Shown here one piece after another: positions 37,286-46,337 of a DNA stretch of 64,000 bases. The stretch covers positions 62,001-126,000 of the forward strand of contig CAITOF010000006.1 in assembly GCA_903893945.1 (NCBI GenBank), written 5' to 3'. The notes beneath the pieces are model-generated. The model ran no database searches and was not told where the DNA came from. It worked only from the letters and a program-made list of their open reading frames with translations. Position 1 is the stretch's first letter. Every line of letters starts with the position of its first letter. Made by a program: the position numbers and the translations under genes. This stretch comes from an uncultured Oxalobacteraceae bacterium. Its GTDB lineage: Bacteria > Pseudomonadota > Gammaproteobacteria > Burkholderiales > Burkholderiaceae_D.

Positions 37286-37589
37286 GATAAACCTCCATAA
37301 ACCGTCATTGACGCGAGTGGGTCATTTCAGAGAACGCAATGACCGCTATCTGTACTTTTTACGACCTGAAAAAATTTTTCTTGAGCTTTTTTTCGCTCAG
37401 ATGCAAAAAAAAATCGGAATAAGGCATGAGAGGAGTCTAATCCCAGGACAAAAATTCAAATCGTCGATCAGAAAGGGATTCAGGTGCCTGTTTGCCCTAA
37501 GCGGGCAAGGATAAAAAAAAGGCATCATCGATGCCTTTTTTTGAATGGACGCAAAACGGTTTGTTAAGCATCCGGCAATTTCTTGATAA
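37286..37589. other. Intergenic region with two hairpins
   Basis: About 300 bases without a convincing gene. It holds the promoter region of the Ser/Thr-rich gene on its left side and the parvulin terminator on its right. A small hairpin (TTGCCC, 5-base loop, GGGCAA at 37492-37508) lies just beyond the terminator as read on the minus strand. No promoter match was clear enough to mark. Confidence 0.4.
37513..37542 (-). terminator. Rho-independent terminator of the selO-msrB-yciB-bolA-parvulin run
   Basis: GGCATC and GATGCC form the stem with a 3-base loop (37521-37535), flanked by an eight-base A-run on one side and a seven-base T-run on the other. Read on the minus strand it lies about 50 bases after the parvulin stop and supplies stem plus U-run. 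It is symmetrical and could work in both directions. Confidence 0.85.
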
Positions 37590-38384
37590 TTATTTAATAG
37601 TTGCCTTTTTACGCAAATCTTCGATGTAAGCCTGAATTTTCAAACGCATCAGATTTTCATTGATCTGTGGTTTGACTTCATCCAGTGTCGGCACTTTGAG
37701 CGGACGCACATCGTCAACTTTAATAATGTGAAAACCATATTGTGACTGAACAGGCGTTTCAGTCATTTGACCTTTTTGCAATGCGACCATGGCATCAGCA
37801 AACGGTTTGACGAATCCGGCAGGGGTTGCCCAATCCAGGTCGCCACCGTTATTTGCAGAACCGGTATCTTTGGACTGTTTGGCCAGCTCTTCAAAGCTTG
37901 CTCCGGCTTTTAATTTGGCGATGATGGCTTTTGCTTCATCTTCAGTTGCAACCAGAATATGGCGAACATGATATTCCTTGTCACCGGACTGACGTTTGAA
38001 TTCATCGTATTTGGCAGCAATCTCTGCATCCGATACCGGATTCGATTTAATGAAATTGTTGACCAAATTATTGCTCAGAATCGACTTGCGTGCGTTTTCC
38101 AACTGTGCTTTGACCTCGGCGGATTTCGCCAGACCGGCTTTTTCTGCTGCCTGAAATAATATTTCTTCGGTAATCAGTTCGTCTTTGACTCTGGCGCGCA
38201 ATTCAGGCGAATCTTTTGGGGCGTTAGGTCGTGATGTAATCTGTTTGACCATTTCTTCAACGCGAGAAGTGGGAATGGCAACATTGTTGACGACAGCTGC
38301 ATTCTGTGCGAAGGCTGGAACGGTTGCAACGGTAAGTAAAAGAATAAATTGTGCGCGCAACAAATGAGCAGGTTTAAAAGTCAT
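37590..38384 (-). CDS. Periplasmic parvulin-type peptidyl-prolyl isomerase
   Basis: A 264-residue foldase with a signal peptide (cleavage after VPAFA, about residue 26). A helical SurA/PrsA-like N-terminal region follows (about 30-130), then one PpiC rotamase domain (about 135-230; YHVRHILVATEDEAKAII, GGDLDWATPAGFVKPFADA, SQYGFHIIKVDD). It helps exported proteins fold in the periplasm. It is the last gene of the run with bolA upstream and is followed by a terminator. The name cannot be narrowed to PpiC or PrsA. Confidence 0.93.
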   Translation of the reverse strand: MTFKPAHLLRAQFILLLTVATVPAFAQNAAVVNNVAIPTSRVEEMVKQITSRPNAPKDSPELRARVKDELITEEILFQAAEKAGLAKSAEVKAQLENARKSILSNNLVNNFIKSNPVSDAEIAAKYDEFKRQSGDKEYHVRHILVATEDEAKAIIAKLKAGASFEELAKQSKDTGSANNGGDLDWATPAGFVKPFADAMVALQKGQMTETPVQSQYGFHIIKVDDVRPLKVPTLDEVKPQINENLMRLKIQAYIEDLRKKATIK

Positions 38385-38514
38385 TATGCAATCCTAAAAT
38401 AGGTTTTCAAAAAAAAGCAAAAAATCGAACAACGAATGATTCAACGAATGGATCAACCCCTGGGTTGACATGTGGGTCAACGCCTGACCACCTGCTGTGC
38501 CGTTAATTTACAGC

Positions 38515-38805
38515 TTAGGGTAAATCCGCAGGCAAAAGCGCTGTAATAGCCAGGGCGTGTATATCGGTTTGCATCAAATCGCCAACGGCATCATACACTA
38601 GTCGGTGCCGTTCGATAAGTTTTAGTCCATTAAATTTTTCTGATGCCAGGGTGACCCGAAAGTGCCCGGCACCGCTTGACGCGCCGGCATGACCGGCGTG
38701 CAGTGCAGAATCGTCAATGATCTGGCAGGAAATCGGGGTTAAAACGGCAAGTCGCTGTTGAATAGTGGCGATTCTTGCCGCAGACAGCTCGTTTTTGCCG
38801 GTCAT
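38515..38805 (-). CDS. BolA-family protein
   Basis: A 96-residue BolA domain protein with the family text HFRVTLASEKFNGLKLIERHRLVYDAVGDLM, including the conserved histidine used with monothiol glutaredoxins to hold an iron-sulfur cluster. BolA proteins act in iron-sulfur trafficking and stress morphology. The ATG overlaps the yciB stop (ATGA). The yciB-bolA-parvulin order is common in Burkholderiales. It is closer to YrbA/BolA-like members than clearly to E. coli BolA itself. Confidence 0.92.
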   Translation of the reverse strand: MTGKNELSAARIATIQQRLAVLTPISCQIIDDSALHAGHAGASSGAGHFRVTLASEKFNGLKLIERHRLVYDAVGDLMQTDIHALAITALLPADLP

Positions 38806-39440
38806 GACAGGTCTTCCGCAGGTTTATTGAAACGTGATAAATAAACAATTTGTATTAACAAAAATGCAAACATAAAGGCCATGCTGCCAAATAATTTGAA
38901 GTTGACCCAGACTGACGTGGAAAAATTGTAGGCAATCAGCAGATTTAATGCACCCATACCCATAAAAAATGCCATCCAGATGTAATTGAGTCTGACCCAG
39001 ACGATCTCCGGGATGGCCAGATCTTCTTCAAGTTTGATCAGAAATGTGCGTGTCAGATTTTTGTGTGCGACCAGCTGACTGGCCACCAGCGCCAGACCGT
39101 AACTCCAATACAGCATGGTGGGTTTCCATTTGATAAACGTTTCATTGTGAAAATAAATTGTCATGCCACCAAAAATACTGACGATGAAAAAGGAAATCCA
39201 TAACATCCCGTCAATTTTTTTTCTTCTGATAACCAGCCAGGCGATCTGCAGCACTGTGGCGGTGATGGTGATGACCGTGGCCAGCATGATCGGGGCCTGC
39301 TGCGGTGTCAGTGTTCCGCCAGAAATCAGCGTACCCAGGTAATCCTGCAAAAAAGACTGCGCTGCATTGGTGTGACCTTCACCCCATTTGAACATGATAA
39401 AAAACAGAATGACAGGGAACAGGTCAAATAGAATTTTCAT
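38802..39440 (-). CDS. yciB: Inner-membrane septation protein A (YciB/IspZ)
   Basis: A 212-residue integral membrane protein with five to six helices, opening KILFDLFPVILFFIMFKW, the family signature. The segments ATVITITATVLQIAWL and WVNFKLFGSMAFMFAFLLIQIVYL are further matches. YciB supports cell-envelope and septum integrity and interacts with the elongation and division machinery in E. coli. It starts 18 bases after msrB ends and overlaps bolA. Confidence 0.95.
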   Translation of the reverse strand: MKILFDLFPVILFFIMFKWGEGHTNAAQSFLQDYLGTLISGGTLTPQQAPIMLATVITITATVLQIAWLVIRRKKIDGMLWISFFIVSIFGGMTIYFHNETFIKWKPTMLYWSYGLALVASQLVAHKNLTRTFLIKLEEDLAIPEIVWVRLNYIWMAFFMGMGALNLLIAYNFSTSVWVNFKLFGSMAFMFAFLLIQIVYLSRFNKPAEDLS

Positions 39441-39458
39441 TGAGAATCAATAACCAGG

Positions 39459-39854
39459 TTAAGTGTTGGGGTCAAAGCGCAATGCTGCCGAGTTGATGCA
39501 ATAGCGCAGTCCGGTCGGTGGCGGACCGTCGGGAAAAACGTGTCCCAGATGTGCGTCGCAGATATTACACACTATTTCAGTTCGTGTCATTCCGTGTGAA
39601 CGGTCGACATTCTCCCTGACATGATCCGGGTTCAGCGCTTTGAAATAACTCGGCCAGCCGCAGCCCGAATCAAACTTGGCGTCCGACGCAAACAGCGGCG
39701 TGTTACAGCACACGCAGGTGTAGATGCCAGGCTGGTGATGGTCCCAGAATTTTCCGGTAAACGCGCGTTCGGTATCGGCCTGTCGCGTGACCTGGTATTC
39801 AATCGGGCTCAGTTCTGCGCGCCATTGCTGGTCGGTTTTAATGATTTTTTTCAT
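39459..39854 (-). CDS. msrB: Peptide methionine (R)-S-oxide reductase
   Basis: A 131-residue MsrB, which reduces methionine-R-sulfoxide in proteins. Zinc ligands are C47, C50, C96 and C99 (CVCC and CNIC), and the catalytic cysteine is C119 in [20 protein letters not shown] and [10 protein letters not shown] are also family-specific. It lacks an MsrA fusion. It follows selO by 17 bases, a redox-linked pairing: SelO AMPylates targets under oxidative stress and MsrB repairs oxidised proteins. Confidence 0.97.
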   Translation of the reverse strand: MKKIIKTDQQWRAELSPIEYQVTRQADTERAFTGKFWDHHQPGIYTCVCCNTPLFASDAKFDSGCGWPSYFKALNPDHVRENVDRSHGMTRTEIVCNICDAHLGHVFPDGPPPTGLRYCINSAALRFDPNT

Positions 39855-39871
39855 GTTGGGTTATTCCTGGT

Positions 39872-41329
39872 TCAGGATGAACAACTGACAGCAAGGTCGC
39901 GCCCCCAGTCCGGCGGGTGCGATGCATACGATTCATGGTCAGTCTGTTCATCGTACGGTTGAGACAGAATTTTTCGCAGTTTTTCTATTTCGGTAAAATC
40001 ATGACGCTGGGCTGCTTCAATCGCATTTTGCGCCAGGTAATTGCGTAACACAAATTTGGGATTCGACAATTTCATGGCACTGTGGCGTAACGGCTCATCG
40101 CAGCTCTCCTGCAACAACCGGGAACGGTACTGGTTGATCCAGGCGTCAAACATCGGGCGATCGATACATGAATCACGCAGGGTAACGTCCACGTCAGGGT
40201 CCTTCATCTTGATCTGCGACAGACGCCGGAAAAAAATGGTGAAATCAAGGCGGTTTGATTCCATCATTGTCAGCATGGACTGTATCAGCTCACTGTCGTG
40301 CTCAAGGCTGCTGCGCAAACCCAGTTTGGCATGCCAGAGTTCGGACATTTTCGCATGATACTGGTTCGGGTAGTTATCGACCGCCAATCGGGTTTCTTCG
40401 ACGGACCCGGTGAGCGGAACCAATGCCTGAGCCAGTGCCTGGCAATTCCAATGCCCAATACCGGGCTGCATCGAATAGGCATAGCGGCCCATGTCATCAC
40501 TGTGATTGCAGATATGACGGGAATTAAATGCTTCCATGAAGCCGAACGGGCCATAATCCAGCGTTAAGCCGAGGATCGACATGTTGTCGGTATTCATGAC
40601 GCCGTGCATGAAGCCGACCGATTGCCACTGTGCGATCAGGTCAGCGGTTCGTTTCGTGACCTCGGTCAGCAGGGCCAGGTAGGGATTTTCTGCACCGGTC
40701 AATTCCGGATAATAAGTGCGAATAACGTAATCAGCCAGCTTTTGCAGCGAGGGTACATCACGCCGATAGTACCAATGTTCAAATGACCCAAAGCGGATGA
40801 AACTGGGCGCCACGCGCGTCACCACTGCGCAGCTTTCAGGCTGTTCACGCATAATCATGAACGGCGAGCCGGTAATGCATAAAGCACGGGTGGTTGGAAT
40901 CCCTAAACCGTGCATGGCTTCCGAGCAGAGAAATTCGCGGATTGACGATCGCAGCACGGCACGACCGTCGCCCATGCGCGAATAGGGCGTCAGTCCGGAT
41001 CCTTTCAGCTGAATTTCCTGACCGGCATATTCACCCAGCAGAATCGCCCGGCCGTCGCCCAATTGCCCTGCCCATTGTCCGAACTGATGCCCGGAATACA
41101 CCGTGGCACGCGGCTGGCAGGAGCTGGCTAGCCGGTTGCCGGTAAAGAGCGCAACGAAGTCGTCGGTCTGCATCTGGTCCGGATCGATGCCGCACTCGGC
41201 CGCCAGATACGGATTGGTCGCAACCAGATACGGCTCCGGCAATGGCGTGGGCGCTTGTAATGTTGAAAATCCGGGGCCCAGCGACCCGTAGGAATCAGAA
41301 AATGACAGTGTGTCGATAATGGACGGCAT
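39872..41329 (-). CDS. selO: Protein adenylyltransferase SelO (YdiU family)
   Basis: About 485 residues of the SelO/YdiU pseudokinase family, which transfers AMP from ATP to protein serine, threonine or tyrosine. Family texts include YSGHQFGQWAGQLGDGRAILLGE, QLKGSGLTPYSRMGDGRAVLRSSIREFL and MHGVMNTDNMSILGLTLDYGPFGF with the metal-binding asparagine and aspartate. The C-terminal end VSCSS retains the redox cysteine of bacterial members. The frame reaches a TTG at 41353, but the ATG at 41329 gives the normal start MPSIIDTLSF. It is first in the run with msrB, yciB, bolA and parvulin. Confidence 0.95.
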   Translation of the reverse strand: MPSIIDTLSFSDSYGSLGPGFSTLQAPTPLPEPYLVATNPYLAAECGIDPDQMQTDDFVALFTGNRLASSCQPRATVYSGHQFGQWAGQLGDGRAILLGEYAGQEIQLKGSGLTPYSRMGDGRAVLRSSIREFLCSEAMHGLGIPTTRALCITGSPFMIMREQPESCAVVTRVAPSFIRFGSFEHWYYRRDVPSLQKLADYVIRTYYPELTGAENPYLALLTEVTKRTADLIAQWQSVGFMHGVMNTDNMSILGLTLDYGPFGFMEAFNSRHICNHSDDMGRYAYSMQPGIGHWNCQALAQALVPLTGSVEETRLAVDNYPNQYHAKMSELWHAKLGLRSSLEHDSELIQSMLTMMESNRLDFTIFFRRLSQIKMKDPDVDVTLRDSCIDRPMFDAWINQYRSRLLQESCDEPLRHSAMKLSNPKFVLRNYLAQNAIEAAQRHDFTEIEKLRKILSQPYDEQTDHESYASHPPDWGRDLAVSCSS

Positions 41330-41384
41330 AAAGGGCGCCTGGCGGCTGCGCAATGGTTTTCAAGCTCCAATTATAAACACAAAT

Positions 41385-41417
41385 GAAAAAAGGAAGGTTC
41401 AGCCACTGAAACCTTCC
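41385..41417 (-). terminator. Terminator after cheA
   Basis: GGAAGGTT and AACCTTCC form a stem with an extra inner pairing (TTCAG and CTGAA) and one bulged base (41392-41417). On the minus strand it is followed by six U, about 40 bases after the cheA stop codon. It separates the chemotaxis genes from selO. Confidence 0.8.
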
Positions 41418-41455
41418 CTGTCGAGTTAACCAAATAATAATTGATTCGTTACATT

Positions 41456-43312
41456 CTAAGCCACCACGGCCCCCAAGGCTTCACAGCCCTGCAGCAGGAA
41501 ACTCAGACCGATCACCAGCACCAGTTCACCTTCGGCCGAGCGCGCAGTACCGGTGATTCCCGGTGTACTGATGCACGTCAGGGGCTTGATGACCAGATCG
41601 GAGGTGCCATCGACCGATTCCAGCGCCAGAATATACGGACTGTCTGCGGCGATCACGATACCGACACGTTCAGCGCACGGCTCATACCCCAAAATGCTGG
41701 CCAGCGAGCGTACCGGCAGCGGAATGCCCTGATCGCGCATGACCGCAGATCCCCCCACCGTTTCGTACACTTCCGGTAACTCAACCACGCGCTGGACCAC
41801 TGCCATGGGCAGGGCAAGTGATGCGTTCGACGTTCTGACCAGCATCGTCGGAACAATAGAAAGTTCGATAGGCAACCGGATTAAAAACGTGGTCCCCTTG
41901 CCGAGCTGCGACGAAATCTTGATGTCACCACGATGCTTTTCCACCGCCGTCTTGACCACATCCATGCCTACACCGCGTCCCGATACGCTCGAGGCCACTT
42001 CCTTGGTGGAGAAGCCGGGTAAAAAAACCAGTTGATAGGCTTCTTCGTGCGATCTGGCATCATTTTCGCCGATCAGGCCCTTGGAAATGGCGATCGTACG
42101 CAGTTTATTGGCATCCATGCCTTTACCGTCATCAGTGACCTCAATCATGACGCTGCTGGCTTCCTGCCACGCTTTTAACGAGATCACCGATTTGGCGGGC
42201 TTTTTGGTCTGGGCGCGTTCGTCGCGTGTTTCAATGCCATGGTCGAGCGAGTTACGCAGCATATGCACCAGCGGGTCATACAGGCTGTCAACCACCACCC
42301 GGTCGACTTCAGTCTCTGCACCGGAAATCTGCAGATCAACGTCTTTTTCCAGATCTTTTGCCAGTTCCCTGACCAACCGCGGAAATTTCTGAAACAGTCG
42401 TCCCACCGGCTGCATCCGTGTTGCCAGCGACGCGCGTTGTAACTCGGTGGAGTAACGGGAGGCCCTGGACAGGGTCTCGGTTAACGCCGTCATCAACACA
42501 GTCGCGTTGTCATCAAATTTGAACTGGGACAGTTTTTCCAGCAGGACACCTGCCTGGTTAGCCGCCTGAACGGATTCGCCGGCCACTTCCAGCAATACAT
42601 CCAGCTTGATGGCGTCAATACGAATGCTTTCCTCTTTAGGCGGGGCGACATTCTGCTTGACTTCAGCGGAGCTCACCTTAACGATCGGTGCAGCGCTGGG
42701 CGGTGCCACTTTTGCTGCAGCAGGTGCGGAACCCGCTGCAGAAGCCGTTGCACTGCCGGACGCAATGGCCGAGGCGGCTGGTACAACGGCGTTATAGTAG
42801 GCAACCCAGTCGATACCATCGGTGCTGGCCGGAGCGGTTTTCGATGCTTCAGGTGCGCTGACAGCAACCGGCGCAGGTGCTGCCGCTGCCGCAGGTTCTG
42901 CAGCGGACACGACCAGCTGGGGTGTCTTGCCTTCAATGGCGTTCGTCAGCACCACTTCCAGGGCTGCCGGCATGGTCGATAACTGGTCGGGCGTGACGCC
43001 ATTGTGCAGGGCCTTGAGCTGATCCGCGACAAAGCCGCTGGCTTCCAGAGCGGCTTCGATGGCCGTCAACGTCACCGGTGCCTTGCCGGTTCTCAGTGCA
43101 TCAAACAGGTTTTCAGTCAGGTGGCATGCCGATACCATCGCCGTCAGATTCATGAACCCCGCGCCACCTTTGATGGTGTGAAAGGACCTGAAGACAGCGT
43201 TCAGTGTTTGCATGTCATCCGGATTGCGCTCTAGCGAGAGCAGGTGTTCTTCGACATTCGTTGCGAGGTCCAAGGCCTCAACAACGAATTCTTTGAGCAT
43301 ATCATCATCCAT
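41456..43312 (-). CDS. cheA: Chemotaxis histidine kinase CheA
   Basis: A 618-residue CheA. The Hpt domain (about 1-105) has the phospho-acceptor H45 in FRSFHTIKGGAGF. An Ala/Pro-rich linker (about 125-225) stands where the P2 domain would be, so CheY docking through P2 is probably absent. Dimerisation (about 225-290), HATPase (about 290-475; MLRNSLDHGIE, GRGVGMDVV) and CheW-like regulatory (about 480-615) domains follow. Its ATG shares a base with the cheZ stop. No cheW, cheY, cheR, cheB or receptor gene is adjacent. It could serve flagella or another motility output. Confidence 0.92.
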   Translation of the reverse strand: MDDDMLKEFVVEALDLATNVEEHLLSLERNPDDMQTLNAVFRSFHTIKGGAGFMNLTAMVSACHLTENLFDALRTGKAPVTLTAIEAALEASGFVADQLKALHNGVTPDQLSTMPAALEVVLTNAIEGKTPQLVVSAAEPAAAAAPAPVAVSAPEASKTAPASTDGIDWVAYYNAVVPAASAIASGSATASAAGSAPAAAKVAPPSAAPIVKVSSAEVKQNVAPPKEESIRIDAIKLDVLLEVAGESVQAANQAGVLLEKLSQFKFDDNATVLMTALTETLSRASRYSTELQRASLATRMQPVGRLFQKFPRLVRELAKDLEKDVDLQISGAETEVDRVVVDSLYDPLVHMLRNSLDHGIETRDERAQTKKPAKSVISLKAWQEASSVMIEVTDDGKGMDANKLRTIAISKGLIGENDARSHEEAYQLVFLPGFSTKEVASSVSGRGVGMDVVKTAVEKHRGDIKISSQLGKGTTFLIRLPIELSIVPTMLVRTSNASLALPMAVVQRVVELPEVYETVGGSAVMRDQGIPLPVRSLASILGYEPCAERVGIVIAADSPYILALESVDGTSDLVIKPLTCISTPGITGTARSAEGELVLVIGLSFLLQGCEALGAVVA

Positions 43313-44064
43313 TAGAAACCCAGACTATCAAGGAGATTATCGACATCGTCCTGCTCAAGCGCTGAAGTAGGAGCCGACGGACCCGACATCAATTCAACTG
43401 CTTTTTCTCGTGTGGCGGCGGGCGCATTATCGATCAGGATCTGTGCCAGTTCGCGTTCGACCGCGCTGGTGATCGCGACGACTTTCTTGATCAGCTGTCC
43501 GGTCAGATCCTGAAAGTCCTGCGACATCATAATGCTTAACAGGCGCGCTTTTTCTTCCTCGGTCGAGGCTGTCGTGTCCTTGGCGAAAGTCAGCGAATCT
43601 TTGGCCAGATCCTTGAAGGAATCAACGCTCATCTGTCCGGCAAACAGGCTGGTCCAGCGATCTTCAATATTTTTCGCTTTTTTGGCCAGTTCATCCTGTG
43701 CAGGCATGCCTTCATCGGTAGCATTCAACACCTTGTTTGCCGCCTGCTCGGTTAAGGTCGCGATGTGTTCGAGTCGTCCATGGGCATCGGTAATCTGTGT
43801 GGTCACGTCCGCCAGCGAGCGGTCGTAGCCCAGTTCACGCATCGAGTCGTGCAGGACCCGAACCACGCCGCCCAGCCGCTCAAAAATCGGTTTGTTGGTG
43901 TTCGGGTCGATCAGCTCATGGTCAATGGCAGGTTTTTCGGCGGCGCTGCTGGCGGGTGGCTCCTCTTTTTTTACAGGTGCAACCGGTGCCGCCTGACTTG
44001 CAGCGGGAGGATTAGCGGCCATTTCTTCAAATAGTGCTTCCAGATCTTCTTCTGAGTCGCTCAT
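43312..44064 (-). CDS. cheZ: Protein phosphatase CheZ
   Basis: About 250 residues of the CheZ family, which dephosphorylates CheY-P. The long helical hairpin includes the active-site segment QDFQDLTGQLIKKVV, with the conserved aspartate and glutamine, and the C-terminus ends in a short acidic tail (EQDDVDNLLDSLGF), the CheY-binding peptide. The frame is open upstream to 44148, but the ATG at 44064 has AAGGGA in place and begins MSDSEEDLEALF. In gamma- and betaproteobacteria cheY usually precedes cheZ; here a PIN-domain gene lies upstream instead. Confidence 0.92.
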   Translation of the reverse strand: MSDSEEDLEALFEEMAANPPAASQAAPVAPVKKEEPPASSAAEKPAIDHELIDPNTNKPIFERLGGVVRVLHDSMRELGYDRSLADVTTQITDAHGRLEHIATLTEQAANKVLNATDEGMPAQDELAKKAKNIEDRWTSLFAGQMSVDSFKDLAKDSLTFAKDTTASTEEEKARLLSIMMSQDFQDLTGQLIKKVVAITSAVERELAQILIDNAPAATREKAVELMSGPSAPTSALEQDDVDNLLDSLGF

Positions 44065-44253
44065 AGTCCCTTGATCTCCATTTTTTAGCCAATCCCATAT
44101 ATAACTAATTGATTTATATGGGTATTCTAGATACGTCTGATTCGACAATTAAAACGTGCAGCAGATTTCTTCAGGTAAATAATTTACACTTATCAGCATA
44201 TGTCATCGATAGATAAAAACAACCGTCAAATTCATTCAAGAAACAAAAAAAGA

Positions 44254-44709
44254 TTAAAACTTGACATGTTTTATGAAATTCTCGGGCGTGAGGATCTCAA
44301 ACAAACGCAGATTCATTACCTTTTTAGCACATTTTAACAGGGCTTTATCCTTGGTAATCAGATAATTGGCTTTACTGTCACGGGCTAATTCCATAAATTG
44401 CTGATCATCCGGATCGCTGCACACAGGTAATCTTATATTAGACGAGGATTGCAGGTTCGTAAAATGAATTAGATTGTCAAAAGCATGAATTATGCTGGGT
44501 CGATTGCTGTCGGTGATCGGCAGATGTTTATATTGCAATACCGCCAGCCACTCATCGCGGCAGCCCTGATTGGTGACGGCTTTTAAAATCCCGTTACCCA
44601 GTGCAGTAGCCAGTGTCTGCCATCTCGGATCGTGAAATACGAATAAATCCAGACAGACGTTGGTATCGAGAACTACCAGGAGTTGATGCTGATGCACTGT
44701 GTTTTCCAT
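44254..44709 (-). CDS. PIN-domain protein (putative toxin-type ribonuclease), no antitoxin seen
   Basis: A 151-residue PIN domain (PilT N-terminus, COG1569-like). The acidic residues expected for metal binding are visible: D in VVLDTNVCLDLF, E53 or a nearby acid, and D in SDPDDQQFMELA and TKDKALL. Such proteins are often toxins of toxin-antitoxin modules or RNA-processing enzymes. Neither flanking gene is an antitoxin and the 90-base gap to holB is too small for one, so it is an orphan. It lies where cheY might be expected upstream of cheZ, 190 bases away. Confidence 0.8.
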   Translation of the reverse strand: MENTVHQHQLLVVLDTNVCLDLFVFHDPRWQTLATALGNGILKAVTNQGCRDEWLAVLQYKHLPITDSNRPSIIHAFDNLIHFTNLQSSSNIRLPVCSDPDDQQFMELARDSKANYLITKDKALLKCAKKVMNLRLFEILTPENFIKHVKF

Positions 44710-44799
44710 GCCGACCTTTTTCAGGTAACTGCAAATTAAGATAGTCTAATAACAAGTTGCGTAAGGTAAAATGAATTTTTTCAGGAAATTCGTCCGTTA

Positions 44800-45843
44800 A
44801 TGAGCTCTCCACTTTATCCCTGGCAACAGTCAGCCTGGCAGCAGATCCAGAAAATGAACGGACGCTGGCCGCATGCCATTTTATTACATGGTCCGCGTGG
44901 CATAGGTAAAACGGTGTTCGCAGAGTGGCTGGCGCAGTCCTTGCTGTGCGAGACGCCGCTGGTCGATGGTCACGCCTGTGGCGGTTGTGTATCCTGCGGA
45001 TGGGTTAGCCAATACAGTCATCCCGATTATCGCCGGTTGCGACCGGAAATACTCGAATCGGACGATGCGCAAGCCGATCCGGACGAGGCAGCGACGCCAA
45101 AAAGTGCGGTCAAAGCCAGCAAGGCACCGTCCAGGGAAATTGTCATCAATCAAGTGCGTGCGCTGAGCGATTTCATGAGCATTTCCACCCACCGGCAAGG
45201 GGCTCGGGTCATCGTTATTTATCCCGCGGAAGCAATGAATGTCGCCGCCTCGAATGCGTTGCTGAAATCCCTGGAAGAACCCGGCCCCAATACGGTGTTC
45301 ATACTGGTATCGAGTGGCATCGATGCATTACTGCCGACACTGGTGTCACGCTGCCGTCAATTTCCGCTGTCCATGCCGTCGCGGGAAATCGCGCTGGCGT
45401 GGTTGGCGCAGCAGGATTGTCACAAGCCGGACCAGTTACTGGCCGAACAGGGCGGAGCACCTTTGGCCGCATTGGAGGCCTTCCAATCTGAAACTTTTCA
45501 GCAACAGGAGGAGTTTTTGATGCATTTACGTCGTCCCGACAGCGAAACTGCCCTGAAAATCGCCGAAAAATTACAGAAAACCCCCATTCCGTTGCTTATT
45601 TCGTGGATGCAGAGGTGGTTATATGATGTATTTTCCTTTAAATTAACGGGCAAAATCCGTTATTATCCGAGGTACCAGAAAGAAATTGACCAGGTGGCCC
45701 AGGCGATGTCATTGCCCGCTCTGCTGACTTTGCTGGAAAATAATGCGGAACGAAAAGCAGTCGCCGATCATCCGCTCGCACCGCGGTTATTGATCGAGGA
45801 AATACTGCTGGACTATGCCGGCCTGAGTCAGCCACATAACTAG
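44800..45843 (+). CDS. holB: DNA polymerase III subunit delta'
   Basis: A 347-residue clamp-loader subunit. Walker A is GPRGIGKT (31-38), followed by a four-cysteine zinc module (C50, C60, C63, C66). The segment SNALLKSLEEPGPNTVFILVSS and the SRC motif (LVSRCRQF) are diagnostic. An insert rich in aspartate and lysine (about 88-110) is longer than in E. coli. The stop is TAG. The pilZ gene follows after about 100 bases, the standard holB-pilZ neighbourhood; tmk, normally upstream, is absent here. Confidence 0.93.
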   Translation: MSSPLYPWQQSAWQQIQKMNGRWPHAILLHGPRGIGKTVFAEWLAQSLLCETPLVDGHACGGCVSCGWVSQYSHPDYRRLRPEILESDDAQADPDEAATPKSAVKASKAPSREIVINQVRALSDFMSISTHRQGARVIVIYPAEAMNVAASNALLKSLEEPGPNTVFILVSSGIDALLPTLVSRCRQFPLSMPSREIALAWLAQQDCHKPDQLLAEQGGAPLAALEAFQSETFQQQEEFLMHLRRPDSETALKIAEKLQKTPIPLLISWMQRWLYDVFSFKLTGKIRYYPRYQKEIDQVAQAMSLPALLTLLENNAERKAVADHPLAPRLLIEEILLDYAGLSQPHN

Positions 45844-45940
45844 TGGCTGCACGGCGACCGGGATGCAGACCAGGCGGGTAACCGGACCCGAACGATATTG
45901 TAAAATGTGATGTTCACCTGAATTCAGGAAAGATAATAAA

Positions 45941-46324
45941 ATGGCTGAAACTCCACCTGATGTCCCGGCTTCGGTTGCCTCTGCGGTTCGACCGTCAGTG
46001 CTGTCGTTAGTGATTAAAGAAAAAGCGGCACTGTATTCGGCCTATATGCCCTTTTTGAAGCAGGGTGGCATTTTTGTTCCGACCAATAAAACCTATAACC
46101 TCGGTGACGAGATTTATCTGATCCTGACATTGCTGGATGACTCCAACAAGTACCCCATTGCCGGAAAAGTCGCCTGGGTAACACCCTCAACAGCCGGCAA
46201 CAACAAATCACAAGGCATTGGCGTCCACTTTCCCAATGATGACAGCGGTATCCGGATTCGACAGCGAATTGAAGAACTGCTTGGTTCGGCGCTGCGTTCT
46301 ACCCGCATTACTCATACCTTATAA
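45941..46324 (+). CDS. pilZ: PilZ-family type IV pilus biogenesis protein
   Basis: A 127-residue PilZ domain. It lacks the N-terminal RxxxR cyclic di-GMP motif, as in PilZ itself, and contains GGIFVPTNKTYNLGDEIYLILTLLDD, VAWVTP and GIGVHFPNDDSG. PilZ proper works with PilB and FimX in pilus assembly. Its position after holB is the conserved one. The pilU gene in this window supports type IV pili in the organism. The tatD gene that usually follows is replaced by a GNAT gene. Confidence 0.92.
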   Translation: MAETPPDVPASVASAVRPSVLSLVIKEKAALYSAYMPFLKQGGIFVPTNKTYNLGDEIYLILTLLDDSNKYPIAGKVAWVTPSTAGNNKSQGIGVHFPNDDSGIRIRQRIEELLGSALRSTRITHTL

Positions 46325-46337
46325 AACCGACCAACCC

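Noticed and set aside
37284-37514. Plus-strand frame of 76 codons ending at the parvulin terminator
   Set aside because: Its start lies on the ribosome binding site of the opposite gene, it has no ribosome binding site of its own, and the sequence is Lys/Arg/Phe-rich without protein-like organisation.
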